Positions 11,312 to 23,469 are shown, counted from the first letter of the stretch. The stretch is 64,000 nt of DNA from Ariolimax columbianus (GCA_036924085.1 JAVGWX010000003.1:112761764-112825763); one strand, 5' to 3'. Notes: generated by a model not told the origin, from the sequence alone. Program-made: numbers and translations.

Positions 11312-12741
11312 ATCAACGCAAAAAGTAACTTACCAGTTTTTGGTGCATGTTTTTATGTTTGAAAATTGTAATGTCATTGCATAGCGATGCATTCTTACCG
11401 TTGCTGGAAGCTATATAATTGTCTTAGTGCAGTCTGTGGGTGTGAAATGATCTTACACTGACCTTAACAATCTCATGTTATGGTATCAACCACTATCCAG
11501 ACAGTTTCTCACAATTCATGTGCCGATCACAAAATTGACCTGAGAAGTGTTCACTGGCGATCTTTGATTATTTTGTCATTAATTTCGTTCAGACGCAAAC
11601 TACTAGACGAATGTCACACACGGCACTAAATGGGAGGTTATGAGCTGTTGGCATGTTGGAAGAAGCAATGTCTGTGTCTACAACAGCAAAACAATGGTAT
11701 GTGTCAAGACAGACTGTTAGGCCGTGGTTACATCGCTACCAGACGACTGGGACTGTTTTTTTCCGGACTGAGAAGAATAAGTTCAGATACTGTCCGAAAT
11801 CTTTTGCACGAGCAATGCCTACATTCAAGACGCCCAAAATGACCTGCTATTCGTTCAACTCTGCAGCCATGGCATCATGGAACACCACTAGCCTGGACCA
11901 GGCAGCAATTGCACCATTGGAAACTCTGTTGAACAGAGTACTGTTTACTGACAAGTGCAGGATTTACCTTTCATGAGCCGATGGTCGCCAGAGAGTGCAT
12001 CGTCGTGTAACAGTTCCCTGCCTGGTCTGCCTTAGTCACCAAGGAGAGATCTCTGCCAATAACTGCATTCGAAACGCCCTTTTCGTGGTGATGGAGGTAT
12101 TATTATCCGGTGAGACATTTGCACTAATCATTGGACAGATGTTATCTTAGACGGTGCTGTTATCGGCTTGCAATACCGTGATGAGATCATGAGGAACCAC
12201 ATGGTGCCTTTTGTGCTTCAGCAGAACAATGCCCGTCATCATGTTGCCAGAGTCGTGCAGAATTAACTCCAAGCCAGAATCATTGAAAGCTTGCTCTGAC
12301 CAGCCATTTCCCCTGACCTTTCATCACTTGAGCATGTCTGGGACGAGCTGAAACGTCTACTACAGCATCGATAGTATCCACCGAAGACTGGACGTTAACT
12401 TCATCAACAAGTCGTGCGGGAGTGGCAGAACATTCCACAAGCCGTACTGAGTTGCTGCATTCCATCTACGAGGCACAGATGTCAAACTATGATTAACGCA
12501 CGTGGTGGACACACGCGGTACTGAGCGTTATAACTTTTAAAAATGACACCCATGCTCGGATACGCTGCGGAGATAATCACACGTGACACAAACATGTATT
12601 TTCAATTGTTCCAGTTTTGAACTACGGAATAAAGTTTCTTCTCCTCAAACTTCGTTGTTTTTTGTTTGTTTTTTGGGGGGTTTTTTTAATGATAAAATCA
12701 AATGATCTGATGACAAACGGAAAGTGACTTTTTGCGTTGCG
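11312..12741 (+). mobile_element. Tc1-like DNA transposon, inactivated
   Basis: The ends carry inverted repeats, CAACGCAAAAAGTAACTT at the left and the complement of CAACGCAAAAAGTCACTT at the right. Both are bounded by TA (11310-11311 and 12742-12743), the target that Tc1/mariner elements duplicate. The length of 1.43 kb suits the superfamily. Forward-strand transposase pieces appear in order. A helix-turn-helix ('VSRQTVRPWLHRYQTTG') lies near 11705-11750 and 'LFTDKCRIYLS' with the first catalytic Asp near 11940-11972. 'QQNNARHHVARVVQN' follows near 12222-12265, where the second Asp is Asn, and 'SLEHVWDELKR' with the acidic third position near 12325-12358. Stop codons follow the first and second blocks. 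Once a cut-and-paste transposase, it is now dead. Confidence 0.9.
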
Positions 12742-13447
12742 TATATATATTTGTCTGAAGCAACCGTAAATAGCGAACAGAACGATATATGAAGCTGACA
12801 TTTTCACCGATCATCTTATGGTCGTTTTCTAGATTGATCCAACTTATTTAAAGTGGTTATGTGGATCTTCGCGAGTTATTGGCATTTGCGTACATGGTTG
12901 CACGAAGAATGTAATAACAAATACTGATACGGTTAACTGTTAGCTCCTTATTCAACTGGTCCAGCGATTGAACTAAGTAGTGAGGACATGAGTGGGGAGT
13001 AGATGGGTTGAGAGAAGAGGACAGGTTTAAAGGCAGATGACAAGGACGGAGAGATGGTCCGTTGATGGGAAAGAGTGATATTGGTGAGTTTGATGGTGAG
13101 AAAAGATGAACGAGTGAATTGGTTGGTTAGCCTGCATAACTATCTCGGCTAGCGCCGGGTAATAGAAGTGATACAGTTGGTTCAGAAATAAGAAACTCTT
13201 CGCTTTCTCGGGGTAGACCAGGCTCAACAGTAAACTAAGTACTGTTTTCCTAGGACAGACACCTATGACAACCAACAACTTTGACCGTGTATGTAGTCCG
13301 GGTAGCTGCCCCAAACAGATACACGATAAAGACGCGAACATGGCCCTCAGTTCACATTACTCGCCTCGTAAGGACAGGCACAAAATTCGTTGTTGGAGCC
13401 ATTGACTTGGATTTATGGTGGCAAACGAAGACGCTGAAGTTGTTGAA
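12742..13447. other. Unannotated stretch
   Basis: No secure gene. A forward frame at 13281-13445 holds a basic stretch ('APNRYTIKTRTWPSVHITRL') before the GAA repeat. It faintly recalls the end of a retroelement protein, but I cannot assign it. Confidence 0.4.
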
Positions 13448-13630
13448 GAGGAATAAGAAGACGAAGAAGAAGAAGAAGAAGAAGAAGAAGAAGAAGAAGA
13501 AGAAGAAGAAAAGGAAGAGGATGAAGGATATAAAAAGAACAAAGAAAAATAGGCAGAAAAAGAAGAAGGAAGGTGGAGAAGAAGAAGAAGAAGAAGAAGA
13601 AGAACAACAACAACAACAACAACAACACGA
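13448..13630 (+). repeat. (GAA)n followed by (CAA)n microsatellite
   Basis: GAA repeats at about 13456-13511 and 13576-13602 with an A-rich interruption, then CAA repeats at 13603-13626. It may mark the tail of a GAA-tailed retroelement, but its 5' side matches no other copy here. Confidence 0.9.
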
Positions 13631-13649
13631 AAAGAAGGAAGGTAGAATG

Positions 13650-14312
13650 TCGTGAGGTTAGTTTACCGCAGGAGGTTAGTTTACTGCGGGATGTTAGTTT
13701 ATTGCGGGAGGTTAGTTTATGCGAGAGGTTAGTTTACTGCGGGAAGTTAGTTTACTGCAAGAGGTTAGTTTACTGCGGGAGGTTAGTTTACTATGAGAGG
13801 TTGGTTTACTGTGAGAGGTTAGTTTACTGTGGGAGATTAGTTTACTGCAGGAAGTTAATTTACTGCTCGAGGTTAATTTACTGTGGGAGGTTAGTTTACT
13901 GCGGGAGGTTAGTTTGTGGAACTAGGTTAGTTTACTGTGGGAGGTTAGTTTGTGGAACAAGGTTAGTTTACTGCGGGAGGTTAGTTTACTGCAGGAGGTT
14001 AGTTTACGGTGTGAGGTTAGTTTACAGCGGGAAGTTAGTTTACTGTGTGAGGTTAGTTTATAGCGGGAAGTTAGTTTACGGTGTGAGGTTAGTTTACGGT
14101 GTGAGGTTAGCTTATGGCATGAAGTTAGTTTACGATGTGAGATTAGTTTATGGCATGAAGTTAGTTTACTGTGTGAAGTTAGTTTATGGCGTGAGGTGAG
14201 TGTACAGTGTGTGGTTAGTTTACGGTGTGAGGTTAGTTTATGGCATGAAGTTAGTTTACGGTGTGAGGTTAGTTTACGGTGTGAGGTTAGTTTATGGCGT
14301 GAAGTTAGTCAA
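13650..14312 (+). repeat. 18-bp minisatellite
   Basis: About 37 units of an 18-bp motif of the form AGGTTAGTTTACTGCGGG. Sub-blocks differ in the last six bases (TACTGCGGG, TACGGTGTG, TATGGCATG), suggesting successive rounds of local expansion. It yields a 208-codon open frame that should not be annotated as a gene. Confidence 0.95.
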
Positions 14313-14743
14313 CATGATAGACACGTACAAAGCTGAAATTATTTGTTCAGGATAGAAAGACTTTGCAGACATGTATTTCTTGATGATCTATGATCTACGG
14401 GGAGCTGACTGGTTTTGATTAATTGATTAGTTCACATATTTCTAAACTTTAAAAAGTATTTCTATATTTAGTTTTATAATTTAGTTCATTAGTAATATCT
14501 TAGTTTATTTGTTCCTTGTCAGAGTTTATTGGATCATCGCTACAGCCGTGCATATTTTGAATTCGTCTGTACCAAAGCAGTGCATGTGTTCTTGCAGTGC
14601 ACATCTTCGACAGAAGTTGTATTTACCTTATTAAGTTGTAGCCCCATTCACAACCCTCTGTTGCGGTTAACCGCATGTTTAGTTGGGAGCAGTGGCTATG
14701 ATATTTTTATTTATATCCCAATATCTAACCAACGCGTACCACA

Positions 14744-14945
14744 ACTGAACTGGTAATCCAATAATAAATAAGATATTATTTTTATTTATTTGTATCCATT
14801 GTATCCCTTATGCAGGGTCAGCTTCGTTGAACGGGTAATCCAATGATAAATAGATCATTATTTTATTTTTGTGCAATTGTTTACCTTACGCACGGTCACA
14901 GTCGTTGAACTTGTAATCCAACAATAAATAGGACAACAATTATTG
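14744..14945. repeat. Short tandem repeat of about 80 bp
   Basis: The phrase 'GTAATCCAATAATAAATA' or a close variant recurs near 14752, 14837 and 14911, with similar sequence between. About 2.5 diverged units. Confidence 0.65.
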
Positions 14946-14954
14946 AAGTATTCA

Positions 14955-15145
14955 TAGTAGGGCCCCAACTGCTGATGGTTCCTTGCATAAAGCTTGCAAC
15001 ATGCAGTGTGTGTATTCTAGCAGTGGTGGTTTCTGTAGCAATGTGTTTAACTTGATGATGTTGACATCTCCTTGCTGAACTATCAATAATTATCCTTTAC
15101 AAAATTCATGAAAATGCAGTGGACCTGTTCTTTCATCCCTAGTAA
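14955..15145 (+). repeat. Old dispersed repeat, copy 2
   Basis: Partner of 5095-5290, sharing CAGTGGTGGTTTCTGTAG and weaker flanking similarity. Class unknown. Confidence 0.4.
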
Positions 15146-15604
15146 AGAGTGCCTAGTTCAGAAATCATCTAGAAAAAGGACATTTAGGACTGTAAATGGA
15201 CGCCCAGTTCTGTGTGACTATATTGAAGAGCCACTTTGAGAACCACCGTACTAGACTGTTGTCTAATTTGTACAAAGCTTATAGAATTATTGTAGCTGAA
15301 TACAGTACTAGCCCACATAATATGACGTGGATATATCTAACAATCGCTTGTCACAGTCAACTAAAACATGAAATCTTGTGTCTGGCATATACCGACTACA
15401 GTTAGTGATGGCCAGGTGAATAAATTTTAAAATCGTATATATTTGTAAATAATAATTATCCATGTTATCAAAATCTGATGTGTTCATTGTTCCTTTTGTT
15501 GGTATACTTGTTCTGGTACTGGCTACGGCAATTGTTTTTTGCTTTATTTTTCGAATTTTCATATTTTGTCTTAAAGCAGGGTGCATCGAACTGTGTGTTG
15601 AGCT

Positions 15605-15950
15605 TGTTGTTTCGAATGCCCACAATGAGTAGGTTTACCCATGTGTGCGCCCTGAAAAGGACGTTAAGAGGCGGGTTGCAGGAGCTTTCCTCATATCCCG
15701 AGCGTGCTGGTGAAGGTGGGCAACGGTCCTCCAGGCTGTTGTGCTATGCTTGGCCTTATCTGCTTGTCGCTCACTACTAGGGGGATTACGTTCATCCCTC
15801 ACCATGTTAGCCAGGTTGCCATGTAAACAGCTCGTTTCCAGAGAGGGCAACAAGCAACCCGATGTGAGAGTCTTTGCCAGTATATTTTGCTTACCCTGAC
15901 TAACGTGTCTGATCAGTATTTTGTGCCTGACCAGACGTTAGTCATCCTCC
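15605..15950 (-). repeat. AAC-tailed SINE-like repeat, copy C
   Basis: On the minus strand it runs from the head block (ACTGATCAGACACGTTAG, near 15915) through the 'CTCGGGATATGAGGAAAG' block to 'CATTGTGGGC' near 15609. The AAC tail itself is almost lost. Confidence 0.7.
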
Positions 15951-16264
15951 CAATGTGTACTGAGGTTAAAGAGATAGTGTATTTAATTTAAGCACGTATT
16001 TTTAAATAAAGATTTACATTTCATAGGGGTGCATACTTTGAGGATCCAAACTCGACAAGTGTGGTTTGTTTTCCGTGTGACGAACCACTTCGTCACTCTG
16101 GACCCAATTTTTAACGGAGCATGATTAGAAAAAGATATATGTTCCTTCTTTTTACAAGACTTTATTTAACTTAACATTGTCCGTTTACGTGGACTTCTAT
16201 TTCTCTTATTTTAATCAACTTCCCCGTCACCTAGATACACGAAATTGTGTACACAACCTCTACT

Positions 16265-16585
16265 AGTCAATCAATGACCCAATCAATGAATCAATCAATG
16301 AATCAATCAATTAACCAATCAATGAATCAATCAATGAATCAATCAATGAATCAATCAATTAACCAATCAATGAATCAATCAATTAACCAATCAATGAATC
16401 AATCAATGAATCAATCAATGAATCAATCAATGAATCAATCAATTAACCAATCAATGAATCAATCAATGAATCAATCAATGAATCAATCAATGAATCAATC
16501 AATGAATCAATCAATGAATCAATCAATCAATTAACCAGTCAATGAATCAATCAATGGATCAATCAATGAATCAATCAATCAAAGT
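16265..16585 (+). repeat. AATC/AATG tetranucleotide-derived array
   Basis: Alternating AATC and AATG/AATT tetramers forming 12-bp higher-order units (AATCAATGAATC). It encodes an apparent NQSM repeat protein in one frame, which is an artefact. Confidence 0.95.
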
Positions 16586-17109
16586 TCGTCGCTCCTCTCG
16601 ATACATAGGTCATTAACAACACCTGCTAGCACACACAGTCCCAGGCTGCTCTTTCTATCTCTCTCCAGGTGCAACCATTCAATCCTAGTTCCCGCTCTCA
16701 CTCCTATGAATCAATGGACCCGCTTCTCCATTTCCTTTCCAGAACATCTCTTGTATGAGCCTGTCTGGCTCAGCCTCTGTTATTGTGGCCTGTTAAACTA
16801 TGACATTGTTTATTTTTTCTTGTTTCGTTCAAAAAGTCTGAAAATTGTGCCATGACGTGGAACGACATATTTTATCAGACAAACTGTCGAGATGATAAGT
16901 CTGTTGATTGATTACTTTTCAACTCTGAACAGAAATCATTTAAATCGTTCATTTGACAGCACACGCGAAAACATATACACTGAAGGGGATGTGAGCTGAG
17001 TACACAGCCAACAGATATACTAGTAATTATTACAACTTCCAAGCACTTATCAGCTCTCGTTAGAACACAAAGAGAATTTTAGAATACTTCAAATTGCAAA
17101 TTGACATCC
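16586..17109. other. Unannotated stretch
   Basis: No gene or repeat recognised. Confidence 0.5.
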
Positions 17110-18245
17110 TGACGTACATCTGCAACAGAATATGATAGAGATGAATATTGCAGGCCACCTGTCAAAACCGATGGTCCTGTCGATACCGAAGTCTTTAAGC
17201 CCAAAGCTTTGTCAAAATTACAGAACAATCAGCCTCACTAGCCACCCTATGCAAAGTCTTGCTCAGAATAAGTATCTGCAAATTGAAACCCCAAGCCGAG
17301 AACAACATCGCCATAACAGAATCGGGTTTTCGAACCGGAAAAACGCCATCGAGCCGATCTTCAAACTACGAATACTTAACGATAAGTATTTGGAACACCA
17401 GCAACACCTATACTATGTGTTTATTTACTTTAACAAAAACGTTTGATATAGTCCGGCATGATGCTCTATGGGCAACAATGAAGATATATAACATCAACAG
17501 TAATATTGTGAGAGTTATAGAGAATCTGTATAATAAGACAACAGGAGAAGTTTTTGTGGATGGAAAAATGGGTGAATGGTTCCGCACATCCGTCAGCGTA
17601 GGATAAGGATGTATACTCTCACCGGCACTCTTCAATATATTCCTAGAAAGAATTATGAATGATGCCCTTGAAGATCATGTTAGCTATGTCAGGATACGGA
17701 ATATAACTATTACCAACTTATGCTTTGCGGATGACAGCGACGAACTGGCTGGGAAAGAGACAGAACTTAGAGAATTAATCCGAAGAATGGATGCAACAGC
17801 ACATGGTTACGGCATGGAGATAAACGAAGAGAAGACAAAGCTGATGACCAACAACACTGACAGAATCAACGCTATGATCACAGAGAATAGACAGGAGCTT
17901 GGAACAGTGAACCGCTTCAAGTATATGGGCCTAACGATCAGTGATGAGGGATCGCAGGCAAAGGTCCTGGCCAAAATATCACATACATCAGTGCTTGTCT
18001 AATTGAAGCCTATATGGAAAGATACTCGTCTCTCCTTCACAATAAAGTTCAGACTAATGCGATTACTTGTTCTTTCATCCGAAAAGAATCCAGTGAGGGG
18101 ATGTCCGAGAAAACGATGGGAAGGCATTATCCAGGACTGGATAAACCTACGACCCTAGGTTTGCACAAAAATCAACAGCAGACAGGATTTTTAGTGACAA
18201 TGATACCAGGTTCAACAAAGTCACAGCTAGGTAGGGCAGGTCATT
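17110..18245 (+). mobile_element. RTE-like LINE, degraded reverse transcriptase
   Basis: RT blocks appear in order on the forward strand. 'NYRTISLTSH' lies near 17218-17250, followed by a palm block decayed to 'FTLTKTFDIVRHDALW' (17425-17472), 'VIENLYNKTTGEVFVDGKMG' (17515-17574), a stop within the 'GCILSPALFNIF' box (stop at 17604-17606), and the catalytic 'LCFADDSDELAG' near 17719-17755. 'MEINEEKTKLM' and 'FKYMGLTISDEGS' follow. At least three frame changes and several stops are present. The C-terminal thumb continues weakly to 'RGCPRKRWEGIIQDWINLRP' near 18095-18155. The endonuclease is missing (5' truncated). RT identity is firm, RTE-like affiliation probable. Confidence 0.85.
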
Positions 18246-18999
18246 GAGTCAATAGAGGTCAAGCTACTTGAAAAAGATGATCTAGTCAAATTGAAGTATT
18301 CTAATACTTCATCCCAAACTGCAATGTCTACTTTGTAGTCATCTTCTACTCTGAATTACAATAGCAAATTTAATTACTTTAGTTAAATTATTTATTTGAA
18401 GCTGGGGGGTTTGAAAAGTAATAGTGGCAGAGTACTAAGTAACCTTTTGCCTTCTTTGTGCTCAAACCGAAGACCAAGAGCGAATGTTACTGCTGTTATT
18501 GACCTCCTTACAGGAACAGGGTATGAGAGTATTTATGTGTTATTCTGTTGCTGGATGTCTTATCGATCTGCTAGCCCTTTTCATATTTTTAATCGACATT
18601 TTACACAATGGCAGAAACATGACAGTGGGTTTATTCTTCCTTCTCCCGTTCCACTTTGAATTCAGAATATTAAAATCCTCAATGTAAACAGGTTTCCAGT
18701 TTGTATGTGCCATACTCCCACATAACGTGTTGTTATTTCTTATACGTGTGTCTGGTGAGTCTGCTTTTTTCCATCTATTATAAACGTTTCGTTTGGTTTT
18801 GCTAAAAAATATTTTCTCTTTTGTCGGTGAATCTTTGAATCTGTAATTTTATTAACTGGCACTTCTGGTTTCACTGTTATTGAGCAACATTCGTGATGTA
18901 ATAAGCACGCTACTATGTGTTGCTGTGCTTGACCTAGTTCTTCATTGTCGATGCAATTACGGCTGTGCTATTGATAAAAACACGTATGAATGAAGATTT
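18246..18999. other. Unannotated AT-rich stretch
   Basis: No gene recognised. Two overlapping forward frames of 67 and 87 codons have no family resemblance. Confidence 0.5.
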
Positions 19000-20830
19000 G
19001 AATAGATGATGTATTCTTGATTCTAAGAACCAACATCATCACAAATAAAACAATCACAAAAGTGCTCCGTTCTCTGTCCAAGCAGCCAGCCAAGCGAATA
19101 GATACTCCCAGTCAGGTGTTGATTTCGTGTTCTTCGGATCTTTCCAGACAGAGCACACCTTCTCCCTCAGTCACTCCCAAATCTATCATCCTCTGCACAT
19201 ATGTATTTCCGCGACCCTCTGTCTCTTCATCATTATGTAGACTGTCCATGACTGCCCTTATCAACTTAACCGTGTCTCTCGTCATCACCGCGTCGTTCAC
19301 CACAGCTCGTTCCACCACTGCATCAGCTCTTTCGACCCCCAGACGCCTGCATTTCCCGGGCAGTAGATCCATGTGACAACTTGTATACCAGAGTTGTTCA
19401 GAAGACAGACCCACTCCCTTCTCAGCATGCACCGTTCTATATTACGGAGCATGCCCTGCGATTCTGACAGTATCACTGCGTGAGTCACCGATTGCGGCAC
19501 CAACCAAGTTAAAGCGGCTGTTACCGCCTCAATCTCCATCCTCATACTCTATGTGACAGTGGAGTAGGCAGCTGATTTCTCCACCACCCCCTTGCCATTT
19601 TGTTAGCCGACGAAACCCCAACTGCACTTATTTTTCATCTCTGCCGGCGGAGTCATCTGTGTACAGAATTGGGTCTTGTGGTCCTGAGTGTTGCTGGATC
19701 AGCTCGTGTATTGAAGCTTCTGCCCTAGTGCCACCCTACTCGCGACACTCTCTGCTCAGTTGTATCACCATCCTTGTCATGGGAGCTCACGTTGCCTCCT
19801 TCTACCTATCCACCACCTATTCCCACTTCTTCCAATGCACAAACCCTCATCAGGGAGTCTTCTGTCTCTGCCATCCATGACCTTCCTCGCTAAATGCGTC
19901 TGCCTTTGAGTGTATCCACGTCTTGGCGTAAAGGGTGCTATTCGTTGTTGGCAACGTTGACGTAAGACTTTACCTGCGCTACTTGATGTCACACCTTTAC
20001 CTGCGCTACTTGATGTCGCACCTTTACCTGCGCTACTTGATGTCGTACCTTTACCTGCGCTACTTGATGTCACACCTTTACCTGCGCTACTTGATGTCGC
20101 ACCTTTACCTGCGCTACTTGATGTCGCACCTTTACCTGCGCTACTTGATGTCGCACCTTTACCTGCGCTACTTGATGTCGCACCTTTACCTGCGCTACTT
20201 GATGTCGTACCTTTACCTGCGCTACTTGATGTCGTACCTTTACCTGCGCTACTTGATGTCCCACCTTAATGCTTAGCAAATCAAACAGGAATCTAATGGC
20301 AGCAAAGTGAGTATCTCTAGTGCATTCCAGAACTGCTCTCTTGGCCCCGTTCTGGATTCTCTCCAATCTATCTACCTATATCTGCGATAGAGTGAGCAAC
20401 CCAAGACCGAAGTCCAGGACAGACAAAACCAGTGCTTGCATCAACAGGAAGAGAGTTCATTGTTGCATGTCTATGGCCGCCATGACTTTGATTGCAGAAT
20501 CACATTGTCAACATTTTTATTGAAAGAGAGACTTCTGTCGAATGTGATACCCAGGTATTTCATGTCATGTCCTCTCCAAATGTTGGTGCCCATGCAGGTG
20601 GCCCCTGGTAGTGTATCTGTGACCAACTTATTGTTTAGGGAAAACAGACAATCTTAGCCGTAGACGGATTGATTGTGGCGTTGTAGTCGGTACACCATTC
20701 AGATAGTTTCCTCATCTTGCTCCGCACACCCGCGACAATTTCAGTCCTGTCTTTGTCCTGGTTGTATAACAGGATGTCGTCCGCATATGTGAGGATCCTA
20801 CCAGGCCCAGTCACCATCTGTGAGGGTCCT
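19000..20830 (-). mobile_element. RT/RNase H LINE remnant with internal minisatellites
   Basis: Minus strand, from right to left. The RT catalytic box 'ILTYADDILLYNQDKDRTEI' lies near 20740-20800, followed by 'SEWCTDYNATINPSTAKIVCF' (20640-20700), a connection segment 'LERIQNGAKRAVLECTRDTH' (near 20300-20365), and an RNase H domain with 'IEAVTAALTWLVP' (19500-19540), 'AVILSESQGML' (19455-19485) and 'VVTWIYCPGNAGVWGSKE' (19330-19382). Gene order RT then RNase H places it with I/R1-type LINEs. A 27-bp minisatellite lies between the connection segment and RNase H. A 34-bp array begins at the catalytic box and has replaced everything upstream of it (fingers and endonuclease). Dead copy. Confidence 0.85.
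19972..20268. repeat. 27-bp minisatellite inside a LINE coding region
   Basis: About eleven units of 27 bp with landmarks 'ACCTTTACCTGCGCTACTTG' and 'ATGTCGC'. On the LINE (minus) strand it reads KVRHQVAQV repeated in frame, directly after 'FLFDLLSI'. The length is a multiple of three, so the LINE frame stays open through it. Confidence 0.95.
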
Positions 20831-21905
20831 ACCAGGCCCAGCCACCTCCACCTGTGAGCGTGCTACCAGGCCCAGTCACCTCCATCTGTGAGGATCCTAC
20901 CAGGCCCAGTCACCTCCATCTGTGAGGATCCTACCAGGCCCAGTCTCCTCCATCTGTGAGGATCCTACCAGGACCAGTCACATCCATCTGTGAGGATCCT
21001 ATCAGGCCCAGTCATCTATATCTGTGAGGATCCTACCAGGCCCAGTCATCTCCGTCTGTGAGGATCCTACCAGGATCAGTCTCCTCCGTCTGTGAGGATC
21101 CTACCAGGATAAGTCTCCTCCATCTGTGAGGATCCTACCAGGCCCAGTCTCCTCCATCTGTGAGGGTCCTACCAGGCCCAGTCACCTCCATCTGTGAGGA
21201 TCCTACCAGGCCCAGTCTCCTCCATCTGTGAGGATCCTACCAGGACCAGTCACCTCCATCTGTGAGGATCCTACCAGGCCCAGTCATCTATATCTGTGAG
21301 GATCCTACCAGGCCCAGTCATCGTCTGTGAGGATCCTACCAGGATCAGTCTCCTCCGTCTGTGAGGATCCTACCAGGATCAGTCTCCTCCATCTGTGAGG
21401 ATCCTACCAGGCCCAGTCTCCTCCATCTGTGAGGATCCTACCAGGCCCAGTCACCTCCATCTGTGAGGATTCTACCAGGCCCAGTCACCTCCATCTGTGA
21501 GGATCCTACCAGGCCCAGTCACCTCCATCTGTGAGGATCCTACAAGGCCCAGTCACCTCCATCTGTGAGGATTCTACCAGGCCCAGGCACCTCCATATGC
21601 GAGGATCCTACCAGTCCCAGTCACCTCCATCTGTGAGGATCCTACCAGGCCCAGTCACCTCCCTCTGTGAGGATCCTACCAGGGCCAGTCACCTCCATCT
21701 GTGAGGATCCTACCAGGCCCAGTCACCTTCATGTGTGAGGATCCTACCAGGCCCAGTCACCTCCATCTGTGAGGATCCTACCAGGACCCATGACCTCCAT
21801 CTGTGAGGATCCTACCAGGACCAGTGACCTCCATCTGTGAGGATCCTACCAGGCCCAGTCACCTCCATATGTGAGGATCCTACCAGGCCCAGTCACTTCC
21901 ATATA
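20775..21905. repeat. 34-bp minisatellite seeded at an RT catalytic box
   Basis: About 32 units of 34 bp with landmarks 'GTGAGGATCCTACCAGG' and 'CCCAGTCACCTCCATCT'. The first unit is the LINE's own codons for 'VTGPGRILTYADD' read on the minus strand, so the repeat appears to derive from that sequence. Variants (GGCCCAGTC, GGATCAGTC, GGACCAGTC) are interspersed in blocks. The unit length is not a multiple of three. Confidence 0.93.
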
Positions 21906-22424
21906 CATAGATGATGTATCTAAGGGGTCAGTCTCTCATTGTCAGTGTCTGAAGTGCGTGACATCAAAGTATAACTAATATGTAATGTATATCTGCCATT
22001 GTTATATATCTGTGCTTGAGGTCCACAGAGACACCTAGTACATTTTATAGATGACAGAAATAACAGCGTAAGTGATACCGTCATAATTATGGCTTAGTAC
22101 CAGTCCATGATAAATTTCTTGACTTTTCCGTCAATAACTGTTTCCCCTTTTTTAAATTGTTTTATTAAACGACAAAACAAAATAAATTAGGGAACTATGC
22201 AGAGACAGTAGACATTTACAAAATCTAGACGGGTTGCATGGTAGAATGACCTAGATCAGATGATGAGCCTTCTTTATATAAAGATTTACTGTAGTAGGAA
22301 TTAGATTAAATGTTGCACCGTATTTACGTATAGATTGACCGTAGCAGGACTTGAATTAGATGTGCCTTTGTTAACGTAAAGATAGCCTAGTGACCGCTAC
22401 GCCTTTTGTCCAGGTAACTCTGTA
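21906..22424. other. Unannotated stretch
   Basis: No gene recognised. Two short repeated phrases of the type 'AAAGATTTACTGTAGTAGGA...TTAGAT' occur near 22280-22380. Confidence 0.5.
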
Positions 22425-22785
22425 ACACCTTTGATGTCCCGCAAAGACATCACTTTTTCTGAACTGATCTGAGTTCTATTATAGTCAATCGTTGATGTAA
22501 CAGACATCACTTTATCTGAACTGATCTGAGTACTATTATAGTCAATCTTTGATGTAACAGACATCACTTTATCTGATCTAATCTGAGTACTATTATAGTC
22601 AATGGTTGATGTAACAGACATCACTTTATCTGATCTGAACTGAGTACTATTATAGTCAATCGTTGATGTAACAGACATCACTTTATCTGATCTGAACTGA
22701 GTACTATTATAGTCAATCGTTGATGTAACAGACATCACTTTATCTGATCTGATCTGAGTACTATTATAGTCAATCTTTGATGTAA
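22425..22785. repeat. 57-bp minisatellite, main block
   Basis: About six units of 57 bp with landmarks 'CATCACTTTATCTGATCTGA', 'GAGTACTATTATAGTCAATC' and 'TTGATGTAACAGA'. Since 57 is a multiple of three, the minus strand has an open frame reading a 19-residue repeat; this is not a gene. Diverged units of the same array reappear at 23470-23590. Confidence 0.95.
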
Positions 22786-23468
22786 CACAACTTAACTTAA
22801 CGTCTTTGTACTGGTTTATAAGACTCTGCAGATTCTGCATACAACCAGTGTCATTTACATTACCTTGCTCTAAAAGCTATGCGCATCCAATTTATTCTTA
22901 AATGCATTAATTGTCCCTGCCTCCACTACCTCCTGCGGCAATGCATTCCAAGCATTCACCAGTCTCTGTCTAAAAAAATATTTCCTGAAATATAATCTGG
23001 ACCTCTCTTTGGTTAATTTGTAGCTATGCCCTCTTGTTCTTGTGGGTGGTTGTATTTTGAAAAACTTTTTAAAGTCTAATTTATTCATTCCTCTGATCAT
23101 CTTATAAACTTGTATTGTCACCTCGAATTCTTCTCATTTCTAGATACTGTAGGCCGGTTTTTCTGAGTCTTTTCTCATAACTATAATTCTGCAATCCCAC
23201 TATCATCTTTGTCGCTCTTTTGTGTATTCTTTCCAGCATGTTTATATCCCCTCTATGATAAGAACTCCACAGCTGTACACAGTACTCCAATCTAGATCTA
23301 ACTGATGCTTTATACAGTTTGACTATCACTTCATTGCTCCTATGTTTAATATTTCTTTTTATCATACCTAACATTGCATTTGCCTTTTTCACTGCTACCT
23401 GAACTTGCTCACTCACCTTACCTGTATGATCTATTATAACCCATATGTCTATATTACCCATAGTAACG
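22786..23468 (-). mobile_element. CR1-like LINE, 5'-truncated copy
   Basis: The minus strand encodes the C-terminal quarter of the same protein as the 30.6-33.4 kb element: 'VIIDHTGKVSEQVQVAVKK', 'MLGMIKRNIKHRSNEVIVKL', 'SRLEYCVQLWS', 'LERIHKRATKMIVGLQNYSY' and the tail near 'WNALPQEVVEAGT'. It ends in the family's terminal TTAAGTTAAG motif (22788-22800 region) and starts abruptly near 23465. Units of the 57-bp minisatellite lie on both sides, so the LINE landed inside that array. A one-base break separates the two open segments near 23110. Confidence 0.9.
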
Positions 23469-23469
23469 T

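Larger units (their letters stand above)
14313..15600. other. Unannotated stretch with two weak repeats
   Basis: Contains a 2.5-unit direct repeat of roughly 80 bp (14744-14945; each unit begins with a form of GGTAATCCAATAATAAATA) and, at 14955-15145, the second copy of the old repeat also seen at 5095-5290. No gene recognised. Confidence 0.5.

Noticed and set aside
13573..14199. 208-codon frame encoding a Leu-Val-Tyr-Cys rich repeat
   Set aside because: It is the 18-bp minisatellite translated, with no independent support.
22397..22840. 147-codon minus frame with a 19-residue repeat
   Set aside because: Translation of the 57-bp minisatellite, running into a LINE tail.
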